Shown: in pieces, positions 1-10,388 of the stretch
How the letters are laid out: every line of letters begins with the position of its first letter
How positions within the stretch are numbered: position 1 is the stretch's first letter
NCBI RefSeq assembly: GCF_001680005.1
Contig: NC_033565.1
Location: 787,501-851,500, forward strand
DNA length: 64,000 nucleotides
Source of the DNA: Plasmodium coatneyi
Lineage: Eukaryota; Apicomplexa; Aconoidasida; Haemosporida; Plasmodiidae
Reading direction: 5' to 3'
Program-made: the position numbers and the translations under genes
The notes under the pieces: model-generated
Seen by the model: only the letters and a program-made list of their open reading frames with translations
What the model was told of the DNA's origin: nothing
Databases searched by the model: none

Positions 1-57
1 GGAGTAGGATAACCGGGGTCCAACGGGACAAAGGGGAACCTGGACAAGGGGGAGATT

Positions 58-137
58 GGACAAAGGGGAGACTGGACAAAGGGGAGACTGGACAAAGGGG
101 AGACTGGACAAAGGGGAGACTGGACAAAGGGGAGACT
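58..137 (+). repeat. 16-bp tandem repeat in SICAvar intron
   Basis: Five near-identical 16-bp units (ggacaaaggggagact) start at 58, 74, 90, 106 and 122. They lie in the intron upstream of the first visible SICAvar exon and are almost wholly purine on the coding strand. Open frames across this stretch merely read the repeat and are not genes. Confidence 0.9.
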
Positions 138-140
138 GGA

Positions 141-340
141 CATGGGGGGAAGGAACCGAACAAGGGGGGAAGGAACCGGACAAGGGGGGAAGGAACCGGA
201 CAAGGGGGGAAGGAACCGGACAAGGGGGGAAGGAACCGGACAAGGGGGGAAGGAACCGGACAAGGGGGGAAGGAACCGGACAAGGGGGGAAGAAACCGGA
301 CAAGGGGGAAAGAAATCGGACAAGTGGGGAAATCTCGAAG
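141..340 (+). repeat. 20-bp G-rich tandem repeat in SICAvar intron
   Basis: Six identical 20-bp units (caagggggga aggaaccgga) occupy 161-280, flanked by diverged units at 141-160 and 281-340. Each carries a run of six G, so the array has one G6 block per 20 bases on the sense strand. Repeat-rich introns are characteristic of SICAvar genes. The array directly follows the 16-bp array at 58-137, with which it shares the gacaa-G-run core. Confidence 0.92.
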
Positions 341-544
341 TGGACCCTGGAAAGTGTGCATCCAGGAAAAAAAGAAAGAAAAAAAAAAAGGAGAATGAAA
401 AGAAGAGGAAAATGAAAGAGGAAAAGGGGAAAAGATGAAATGAGGAAGAGATGAAAGAAGAGGAAGATAGAAGAAGGAAGAATGGAATCTACCGCAACCA
501 CCACTTCTTCATACACATATTTACTTTGTTTCCTTCTTTTATAG

Positions 545-3500
545 ATGAGGATTGCACCGAGAAGGCTGCAATATGTGATCGGCTAAATTGTGTAGCGACG
601 AATTGGTTTACGGACAGAATGTTTCAAGACAAGTCTCAGAAGCAAACCTGGGTAAAGGAACAATATTGTCCACTACTGTTACGGGCATTCCCAATGAACA
701 CTGTACCTTCCGCATAATGGGAGTGGGTACCATAAGTACGAACCCCGTATATGCACATGGAATATGCATATATATGTGTTCCATTCTTCCTTTTATCCTT
801 TGCGCAGTGTACATTTTGGGATGTTGACGCCAGAAGTAGACTGAATGAACTGTCTAAGGAAATGGTGGATGGAAACGCAGGCATGAGTTCCCTGTGTGGA
901 ACCGCTGATGGGAGGGACAATACATGGGGTGATACAGAAAAAAAGGTTTGCCAGCTTATTACTGCAGGTTTAAAGGGCATTTATCAACTTCAAGAGGGTA
1001 CGAACAAGAACAGGAAGATTGCAAGGAATAATAGACTAACAAGTCAAACCATGTATTGCTTGTTTCTGAATGCATATGCTAATAAGTTGAAAGAGCAGGT
1101 TAAACGCCCCTGTAATATCACGGAAGAGACTATAAAGAGTGTGTTTCAAATCGGAAATACACAGAGGGATAATTGGTGTTTCTATAAGGGTCAGGATGGT
1201 AAGGGTGATTGTGTTACTTGCACAAGGGAACCTGACCTAAATTGCACACTAAGCGTGGATACTTCCCTCCGGAATGAAAATGAAAAATGCTATAAGGACA
1301 ATGAAAATATAGAAAAAGAACTGGAGAAAGTGTTCGACAACGGGCAGAAGGACAAAAGTAAACCGCAAATAGAGAAAGCTCTGAGTGCTATAACTAATAT
1401 AAATAAGATAAATGATACCTTATGTGCTCGTGTGAAGTGTATATACCATAGGTGGGGTGAAAACAGAAAAGAAAATAGCGGAAAGTATCCAAACTGGGTA
1501 AGAATCACTATTGTTTACTGCACCCACAGACAGAACAACAGATAGTGTGCATATATAATACGCCCTTATATTGGGGAAGTACAATCACATGTTGTGACTA
1601 TATATATTGAGCGTATATATATATGAACACATATATATACAACTATATATTAACATATATATATAACATATATATATATATACATACATATCTATATTCC
1701 ATCTTTTTCTTGTATGTAGGAACTGTTTTGGACACACGACGTCCAGAATAGACTGAATGATCTGTCTAAAGCTATAACAAAGAAGAATGGAACGGATGAA
1801 AAACTATGTGAAGACATTGAAAATAAAGGTGGCACAACTCCAGGGGTGAGCAAAGCAGCATGTAATTACGTTGTGAAAGGGTTGCAGCATATTTATGAAA
1901 TACAAAAGGGTATACCGCAACCGGGGAAAGACCGAGAAAAGGAGGAAAGGAAGATAAACGGTAACCTCGTATTCCATCGAACTTTCTCTTGTATCTTATT
2001 GAATATATTCGCTAATGAAATGGAGCAAAAGTGTCCGACTAAGAAGGATGACATAGAAAAAGGCATAACCCATGCCTTCACTAAAAGTGGAGACATTAAA
2101 AAAGGAATATCCCGATGCAAGACTGCAGGTGACTTGTGTCCAGTGTGCCAAAGGCAGAGCGACTATAAAAATTGCAAAATAAACGAAAATGACGAAAACC
2201 CAATAGGGAAAAGGATGACAGATATGCTGAGGGGGGATAATGGTATAAAACAAACTCTGGATGCTATAACTACTGCATGTCCACCCAAACCAGCTGCCAC
2301 TAAACCAGCAACTTCAGGAGGGCAGCAACATCCTCAACCTCTTGATGGTAATGCTGCACGAGGTAGGAGTGAAACAGGCGCAATGGGACCCCCTGCATCA
2401 GCATCTGCACCACGAGGACCACAAGCAGGTGAACCTCCCGTACCACCAGCAGGGCAACCATCACCAGGTACCTCAACAACCCATGAAGCAGGAACAGGTA
2501 AGAGTACAACATCTTCTACAAGTACCCCCAAAAGTGTAAATTGTAAGGACAAACTAGCTGATGAGGGTGCAGATCTAAGTGCATGCCTCGATGGTCTGGA
2601 AGATCTGCCAACAGAACCACCTCCTAATAACCTCAACGAACAGCATGAAGCTAAGCCTGGGCAGGGTCCCGTTGGCGCTGCAGGTACTACAATGGGTAAT
2701 GTTGATGTAGCTAAAGGTAGTGCTCAACTTCCTTCTGATCCTCCTTCTGCAGGTGCAGCAGCAGATCCTGGACATCAAACTCCATCACACAGTTCTCTCA
2801 CCCCTGGTCCAGCTCCAGGTAAGAACACTAAGGATGAAAATGAAAATTTAAAAAGTAAAAAAAAGTATAGGACGCAAACAAAAATTAGAAAGTGAAACAA
2901 GTGTAAAAAAATTAGGACGTAAAAAATTAAAAAAATTAAAAATTAAAAAATAAAGAAGGAATATGAAGTAGAAAGTAAAAAAATAAAAAAGTAAAAATTT
3001 TAAGAATAAAATAAGGAAGTGTATGCACCGGAAGGTGCACATAAAGAAAAAAAGAAAAAGGAAGAAGGATAAATTTAACCACCCTTTTTTCTTACTTCCT
3101 TCTTAGGTGAAGGAAATGGTCCAGGTTCTACTGGAACCTGGAATCCTGGTTCTTCTGGTCCAGTTTCTAATCCCAAAAGTGCTGGTGGTGGTAGTCCAGG
3201 TGGTCCAACTTCTAATAACGATAACCCAGTTATTCCACAACTTAGAGGTAAGGAGGATAATGGTAACTCCATTGAACAGGGAGTACACAGTCAGACAACA
3301 TCTACTACATCACAAACACAACCACCAACAGGACCACCGGGACCAGCACCTTCCGGTAAACCTCAAGGACCACCACAACAAGGTGGGAACAAACCCCAAG
3401 GTCCACCACCACCAGCAGGACCAACAAGAACAGAGACAAGAGGTAGACCACTGTCCCTCCCTAGGAAGGCAAGGGAGGCGGGGGAGGAAGGGCTAATGGA

Positions 3501-3604
3501 CTCCTTCCTTCCTTACCTTCCTACCATTCCTGTCTTCCTTGGTATGTCTGCTATGACCTACTTACTCTGGAAGGTAAGAAAAAGGAAAAAATTAATATTA
3601 AAAG

Positions 3605-3635
<31 letters not shown>

Positions 3636-5109
3636 AGGAAGAAAGGAAAGAAAGAAAAAAAATAAATATATATATCCGTCTATTCCTAAAATTAAAGAAA
3701 TAGGATGCACATAATAAAAAAAAAGGGGGGGAGGCAAAACAACAACCAAATAAGCAACAACCACAAAGAAAAAAGGAAGCAAATATGGAGCAACAAAAAA
3801 AAAAAAGAACGGGGCTTGGCTTATACTGCTTTTACTGCTCTTTTTTTTTTTTTGCACGCAAAGAGAGTCCATTTCTAGCGCCCACCACCAGCACATCACA
3901 TGTATCACAATGCGCCCTTCTTCTTCTCCTCCGCAAAAAAAAAGTGTCTTAAAAAATGAGTGTGTTCTTACAAAAAAAAAAAAAAAAAAAAAAAAGAACT
4001 GTGTGTACAATTACACAAATTTTTTACCATTGTCACATTTGCATACGAACGAGTTAAAATTATAAAGGACAAACAGTGGCACATTAAATAAGAATAAAAA
4101 GAAAAAAATAAAGAAAAAATTTAATTGAATTAATTCATAATATTAAAAAAAAAAAAATTAAAAAAATAAGAAAAGAAGAAAAAAAATAAAATTAAAAAAA
4201 AGAATTCAGGAACCCGCGTTTAAAGTTCCGGGTTTCTAGGTTAGGGAAGAACAATGTGACCTGGTGTTTTACCTGTTTCAGGTTGTAAGAACAACAATGT
4301 GGCCTGGTCTTTAGCTGTTCTATGGTATAAGAACAACAGTGTGGCTTGGCGTATTTAGCTGTTTCAGGGTGTGTGAACAACAATATAGCCTGTTGTCCAG
4401 CTGTTTTAGGGAGGGGTATACATCTAAGGTGTGCATACAAAAAAAAAAAAAAAAAAATTAATATTAGAAGAAGAAAACGAAGAAAAAAAAGAAAAAAAAA
4501 AAAAAAAAAAAATGTATTTTCCGCAAAGAAAAAAAAGAAGAGGAAAGAAAAATAAGGAAAAAAGAAAGGGAACACACATTTTCTAACTCTTCTTTTTTTT
4601 ACATTAGATGAACACTTCACACTTGTTTTATACTGGTTGCTCTGGTCTTAGGAGCAACATTTTGCACCCTAGAAACTAATTCTTTCCCCTCCTTTTTTGT
4701 GCAGTATTTTTTTTTCGGTAAAGGAAGAAAACGTTACAAAAGAGCTCATCAAGTACGTCGTCCTCCAACTTTGGAAGAACAACTCCTGGACGATGTGGAC
4801 CACCTTGGTACACATGCATATACCTTAGTAAAGGAGCGAAAACCAAGATCTGCTCCAACGAGAACGAAAACGCCAGAAAAAAGGGGCGTTAGTCGCCCTG
4901 TTGGTCGCCGTACCATTATTGATATTCATTTAGAAGTCTTAGACGAATGCCAAAAGGGGGACCTGCATTCGACGAAAGAAGACTTTTTTGAAATTTTGGT
5001 TCAGGAATTTATGGGAGGCAATTTTATAGAGGAAGACTTTGTTCCTAAAGAAAATGTCCTTAATGTACGTGTTCCTGAGGAGGATGTTGCTGAGGAACAA
5101 CTTCCTTAA
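545..5109 (+). CDS. SICAvar: SICAvar-type variant surface antigen, 3' portion (5' end outside window)
   Basis: Large variant antigen exported to the infected red-cell surface, involved in antigenic variation (family knowledge). I model five visible exons, all GT-AG and in phase: 545-651, 808-1497, 1720-2818, 3107-3573 and 4705-5109. The second and third carry cysteine-rich SICA domains: each opens with a Trp and an RLN-x-LSK motif (WDVDARSRLNELSK; WTHDVQNRLNDLSK) and contains the family's Cys-x-LN-x-(Y/F)-A-N and C-P-V-C-type motifs. The first two exons end in Trp at the splice site. The third runs into a long Pro/Gly/Gln/Thr linker that continues in the fourth, which ends in a hydrophobic membrane segment (LPTIPVFLGMSAMTYLLW). 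The last exon is a basic then acidic cytoplasmic tail containing TIIDIHLEVLDECQKGD, a conserved SICA C-terminal signature. Bases 1-544 are intron. It could be an intact expressed gene or a fragment; the missing 5' end prevents a decision. Confidence 0.93.
1600..1695. repeat. TA-rich microsatellite in SICAvar intron
   Basis: Most of the second half of intron 1498-1719 is imperfect (ta)n interrupted by short gaaca, caac and taac spacers. It sits between two cysteine-rich domain exons and is the only visible SICAvar intron not dominated by purines on the sense strand. Confidence 0.8.
4249..4415 (+). repeat. Four imperfect ~42-bp repeats in SICAvar membrane/cytoplasmic intron
   Basis: Inside the 1,131-bp intron 3574-4704 four diverged copies start at 4249, 4289, 4331 and 4375. 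Each has a gaacaacaatgtggcctgg-like opening and a ctgtttcaggg-like close. The array is an island of mixed sequence between A-rich stretches (3575-3820, 4080-4200 and 4440-4570). I do not recognise it from any mobile element family. Confidence 0.8.
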
Positions 5110-5720
5110 GAACACTTTGCTTAGGATGAAACAGTTTGTAGCCAAATTGTGGATGCTAATCCTTGGCAACAATGGTGTGTTTGAGGAGTGTGAAATGGAA
5201 GAAAACATCGTGGATAAGGAATTGTATTTATATCATTTATTACGAAATGTTTGAAAAAGCGAAACGCCGGGGCACTTAAATAAAAGTCACATATGAGCAT
5301 AATATTTCACTTTTCTCTATTTAGTGATATGCATAATTTGTTTCCGTGCATACACAATTTTCCTTTTTTCTGTTCGCCTATGATAATCATTTAAAAATTT
5401 TTTTTATGTAATTTTCTTTTCTTTTCCTTCTTTTTTTTTTTTTTTTTTTCGTACCTTTTTATAAATTGAACCCTCTTTAAAATCTTCCCATTTGCAATTC
5501 CATTCTCAATTTCCACCCCTAAAAGAGGGTGCATATTTTCTATACTTACGAGGGTGGTCAGCGAGCTACCACCCACTTTTATTGTGTGTGTATGCTAATT
5601 CTTTGGCAATAGTCGTGTAACAATGTGAAAGAGAAGAAAATGTGTGTGTGATGAAGGAAATTTATACTTACAGTCTATTACAAAATATTTGAAAGAAGCA
5701 CAAGGACAGGGTTGTAGTGC
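5110..5720 (+). pseudogene. Decayed duplicated extension of the SICAvar 3' end
   Basis: Downstream of the stop at 5107-5109, about 115 bases at 5150-5265 (tggatgctaatccttggcaa...) recur in diverged form at 5586-5700 (tatgctaattctttggcaat...). The copies align almost end to end with few gaps. In the frame of the last SICAvar exon the first copy still reads residues such as DETVCSQIVDANPWQQWCV between stop codons; the second retains an open stretch around YLQSITKYLKEAQGQG. This looks like former coding sequence, either an extended SICAvar tail cut by a new stop or remnants of neighbouring SICAvar terminal exons. It could instead be duplicated 3' UTR. Confidence 0.5.
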
Positions 5721-7044
5721 TGATCTCATCATCAATAATTAGAACAGAAATTATCATATAGGGAATTATATTTAATAATTCCTTTTTCTCCTAGTATGGG
5801 TTTCTTCACTGTTCACATAAAGAATTAAGAGTAATATTATTCTACTAAAATGCATCCCTTTATTATTCTATTTATTTAAGTTTACGTGCTTCGTTGTTAT
5901 TTATTCTATTTAATTTTTCTTAACACCAATATTTATACCTCCACGCATTCTTCCTCTTATTTAAAGGTCTAACTTGTTCCTTTGAGGAATTTATTATATT
6001 CCGAAAAATTCATTCTACGAAAATTTTTGTATAGGTTTTACGGATTCACGTGATTATTTCAAAAATTGTCCTTCATTCGGTAAGTTCCTATTATATAATA
6101 ATATTAAAATTATTCATGGCACAAAAATTTCTAACTACTTTGATGCTAATATATTCAGAAATAATTATAATGTATATAATTATAGTTTACTCCTGAGTTA
6201 TGTTTTATATAGTATATTTTAATTTTTTTTTTTTTCCTTTTAAAAATATTTTGTGGTATTCATATGAGAACTATTCTAATTTTATACTAACTACGCGGTT
6301 CTTGAAAAGTACGGGACTAATGGGGAAAAATTACTTCTTCTTTCATTCATTTTTTTTTTTTTCTACTTCTTTCTCTTCTTCGTAAATTAAATTCTCAATT
6401 TAAATAATATATATTTTTGGACAACATAGAATATATATTAATTTTATAAAAAATGCATAAAAACCTCAGTAGTAAAGTGAATAATAATATTCTGCTCATA
6501 TTGTCAAAAGAAAAAAAATGATCCTTATGAATAAAAGATTTTTTACGTTCCGTATATATTCAACGCGAAAGAATCGCATAAACAAGAACCGCGCGAAAAG
6601 GGAGAAATGAAACAAGGACAATGTACGCAAATTCATGGAACTCACTATTTCAACAACCACCTTATGAATGAATATTAAAGGAATTATTTACCCTAACTAC
6701 TAAATATTCAATATATAATACATGAATATTTTCTATATGAATATTTTTCTATATTATTATTTTCTCCATAAATATTTCCTATATGAACATTTTCTATTAT
6801 TTGAACTTGACCATCCTTGCAGGTTCTTACTCCATAGGGGATAATTCTATTAATATATCTTAAATTAATGTTTTATTTGTTTTGTCCTCCTGCTTTTTCC
6901 TTCTATTCATATATTTACCCTTAGGGCGCTTTAACAATAAATCTTTTTCTCCCCTAAAAAAAAAAAAAAAAAAAGGTTACCCTTCCTACTACCCCCATGG
7001 TTTAACTACTTTGGACAACCACCCTTTTTGAACCTTCCTCAAAC
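5721..7044. other. AT-rich intergenic region
   Basis: No supportable gene. The stretch is visibly richer in A and T than the DNA beyond 9,000, with many short ataatat blocks. A short open reading around 6020-6220 (FYENFC...SRDYFKNCPSFGK) has no start or splice context and no family I recognise. The final 300 bases should hold the promoter of the Pv-fam-d-like gene at 7045. Confidence 0.6.
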
Positions 7045-8970
7045 ATGAAAGAAAAAACAATTAAACGACTTGTTCTTCCCATGAGGGTTTTTACCTTTTT
7101 TCTATTAGTTTACCCCTGGAAGAAATATTCTTTCGAGGTAAGTCAATTAGCAAAGGCACTCGGAAAATGGTTGCCACGTTGTTACATGTTACTTTTGTAT
7201 GTTAACAAGTAACCACATTTGTGGTTACCCCCTTCCTTATTTTATACCACACGTAGATCTGTATGATTCATTGACCACCTCTCCCCTCTTCCTCAGTCAC
7301 CTACCTTCGGTAAATCTTTCAATACAGGATGCAACCCAAAAAATGTTCCAACCATGCAATTAGGCAGAATACTAACCGGAGACACCACCACGGTACAGTC
7401 TCCACCCATGTATACCAACCTAAAGGACAAACTAATGAACACATCTGATGAGAGTAGCACCGATTTGTTTAGCAAACGATTGAACGCGCTAATACAAGAT
7501 GAAAATTTTAGAAAACAATATGAACGCCTCTTCCAAAGCAATGAATTCACGCAGATTTTTTCCGACATGATCCTTGATCATGAAAAATTAAAAAAAAAGG
7601 GTGTGCTAAATGGGTCTCATTTTATGAATAATGATGCCAGCTCAGACTGGGCAGAAGCCATAAAAAAACTTTCCTTTTCCTCAGATAGGAAAGATGCTGC
7701 AGGAAAGTTTACGCATCCTAATAGGAAAAAACGCTCACGAAACTTTGACCAATCAGACGAATCTCTTAATTTGGACTATTTTGATGATGACTGCGCCCAT
7801 GTTGATGATAACCTATCCACATTTACTGGCAGTGTGAAAAGTCTCTTTGAACGAGAACAACAGATTAGATTTCCCCATCATCGTCATCATCATAATTATT
7901 ATGACGATGACTATGTTGATGATGACCTAACCACATTTACTGGCAGTGTGGAAAGTCTCTTTAAAAAAGAGCGAGATCATTTCCATGATGACCTAACCAC
8001 AAATTTTGGTAGTGTGGAAAGCATTTTTAAAGAGGAACAAACCACAGTTCCCCATAACAACATTGGCAGTTTTGATGATGACCTATCTACAAATTATGGT
8101 AGTACTGACAGCATTTTTAAGGAGCAACAAACCACAATACCCCATCATCGTCACCATCACCATTATTATGACGATGACATGTCTAGGAACTTTGGCAGTG
8201 TGGAGAGTATTTTTAACGAACCAAATGATGGCTATGATGTTGCTTATGTTCACCATGATTATGCTGATAACGTGTCTACGAACTTTGGCAGTGTAGACAC
8301 TCTTTTTAAAGAACAGAGAAGATTTTCTTATGACGATAGGAGAGTTAATCCATCCGTTGGCACTTGCTCATGCAAGAGTGAATATACTGGTACGGACTAC
8401 TACGATTCGTATGGGAATCTCTACCATGTAGTGGACCAAAATAATGAACATGAACGAGCAAAGGCACAAGCAGGAGTACATTTGCCCATGCTGGATGAAC
8501 ATTTTATAGAAGAATATAAATACTGTAACATTCCTACAATTTTACACAAGAGAAATAGTGTAAAGCAGAAAATATACAAACATATACCATGGATGCGTAA
8601 ATTTTTTAACAAAATGGATGCCAAGGTCGAGTCAGAAATTATGCGTTATTTGGACATTAAGGAGAGAGAAAAACAAAATTACCCAGTCAGAAAAGTAAAA
8701 GGGACACAAAAACTTTTTAATTTTCTTAGCAAGTACAGAGTGTTTGTCCCTCTTGATGTGTTCGGAACACTTCCCGTGATACTTTTAGTATTCCTACTAA
8801 CATTGGAATTCATTGCCACGTTTTCCTTACTGCCCCTTATGACCATTGCTTTGGTTTGTGGTGGATATAGTCGCCTGGTATCTTATTACAAACGGAAAGT
8901 AAAGAAAATGAGACACATAAGGAAACATATAAAAAAATTAAGTACCATGAGAAATAAGGACGACGAATAA
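7045..8970 (+). CDS. Plasmodium exported protein, Pv-fam-d-like, with His/Asp-rich repeats
   Basis: Two exons, 7045-7137 and 7297-8970 (phase 0; donor gtaagt, acceptor cctcag), give about 557 + 31 - 1 codons, near 588 residues. Exon 1 encodes a recessed hydrophobic signal (VLPMRVFTFFLLVYPWKKYSFE). Exon 2 opens with SPTFGKS, the STFGKS-type motif typical of vivax-clade exported proteins, followed by RILTGD, which fits only a relaxed RxLxxD/E form of the PEXEL export motif. The centre (about residues 190-370) has six or seven repeats of D-D-D-L-(S/T)-T-x-(F/Y)-G-S-V-E-S-(I/L)-F-K-E separated by HHRHHHHYYDDD blocks. Two hydrophobic segments near the C-terminus (FGTLPVILLVFLLTLEFIA and LLPLMTIALVCGG) precede a basic tail. 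Signal, export motif and C-terminal membrane hairpin match the Pv-fam-d layout. Function is unknown. The location beside SICAvar fits an exported multigene family. Confidence 0.82.
7796..8315 (+). repeat. Degenerate coding repeat (acidic + His clusters)
   Basis: Within the exported protein, units of roughly 90-150 bases repeat gatgatgaccta...ggcagtgtggaaag...tttaaagaa. Some are joined by catcatcgtcatcat stretches coding for His runs. Unit lengths vary, suggesting recent expansion and contraction by slippage or unequal exchange. Confidence 0.85.
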
Positions 8971-10388
8971 ACAAATTAAGAGCATCCTATACAACGTCCC
9001 TAAAAAAAATGTTAATTCGAATCTCCTAATAAAGGTGTAAAGGAAAATGTGCTTACAGACAAGCTTGCCCTCTCGCCCTTTTCCGTAGCATTCGAACTAC
9101 GCTCTTCCCTTTTCCCATGGTAAAAATATTTTTCCCCTTTACCTTACATAAATTTTGTTCCCACCCTGAACATGGAACATAATCTGTATTTTATCCATTC
9201 ATTTAATTTTCCAATTTTGTGTATGTGTTGAATAATTAGTACTTCAAAGTGCCTGCGTCCCTACTTTTTCTATCGCCCTTTTCCTGTACCATTAACCGCG
9301 CTTCCATTTTTCCATTTTTGCCCTACTCCCATTTTATTTTATTCCACTCCTTTCGATTTTCCCCTTTTTTTATGCTCATCTGTGGAGAGTAGTAGAACCC
9401 CAGAATATGCGCACTTCCCGGGAGCACCTAACTGTGCATCAGACATTCTGGGAAAAGTAGGGAGAAGGGTCCCTTTTACAAAATCAAGGTTGCTCTTACT
9501 TGTGTTTTTACATCTCACAAACTTTTTAGTTATTAATTCGTCTTTATTTCATTGTTCCTGAATAGACTGTAATTATGTATTAAGTGCTTATATTAAGATT
9601 ATCTGTACATGAATTTTTCTTTTTTTCTTTCCTTAAATGGAACATTTTCTAAAATGCTCCTTCTTAGTTGCCGTATAAAAAACACACATATACACAGGCA
9701 GAGAAAAGCAAGAACAAACTACCCTGCCAAATTTTCCTAAAGAATAAATAATCCGCGCATGTACCGCGCAATCTAACTGTAAAAAAGGAAAAATAAAACA
9801 AAACAAAAAAAAGAAAGAAAAGAAAGGAAAAAAAAGAATTTTAAATTAATCCCCCCTGAAAGAAATCACAGCATAGCATAATTCTTTAACTTATTTTCTG
9901 TTCTCAACTCTTCTTATTTGTACGACACGTTATGATAGGGTGAAAAGAAAAAAGAAAATTGGGCTGCAATCAGGATGTGGGCCTTGTCCTTCTTCCTGTT
10001 AGTACATCTTTTGTCTTTTGGTACACGTAAATAAAATGGGCAACTGAACAGTTAATCCGTGCATGGACACACGAGTGCGCGGAACGCAGAGAAAATATCG
10101 AAAATTGCATATGGAGCTTTATTGATCATTCGTTCAGTGGGTTCCTTGTTTAGTCTACTTTTTTAAACCTTCTGTTTTTTCCTTTACACTAGGTTTGTAT
10201 GTTCATCAAAACGCATGGACATGTACGGGTAAGGTACGCCGACAGTAACATGCTCAACCCAAACGTGGATACATTAATAGAATGAGACGCCCACCCCGTG
10301 GAAGTGCGACAAAATAGAAGATACAATCCTCAAGGGGGACACTTTCCTAGAGGACACTTCTTTTTTTCTTTTTCTGCATACTGGTCAT
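8971..10388. other. Intergenic, convergent 3' regions
   Basis: Lies between the exported protein (plus) and SLBP (minus), so both ends are 3' untranslated or terminator DNA. I see no coding signal, only moderately AT-rich unique sequence with A-rich patches near 9780-9840. Confidence 0.6.

Noticed and set aside
56..438. Overlapping open frames of Gly/Arg/Lys/Thr repeats at the left end
   Set aside because: They read straight through the 16- and 20-bp intron repeats; two frames are open at once because the repeat lacks stop codons.
3558..4010. Minus-strand frame rich in Phe
   Set aside because: Antisense of A-rich SICAvar intron; the Phe runs are poly(A) read backwards.
6020..6385. Possible PIR/KIR-like relic (CIGFTDSRDYFKNCPSFGK)
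   Set aside because: Cysteines are suggestive, but there is no start, splice context or second conserved block, so it was left as unassigned.
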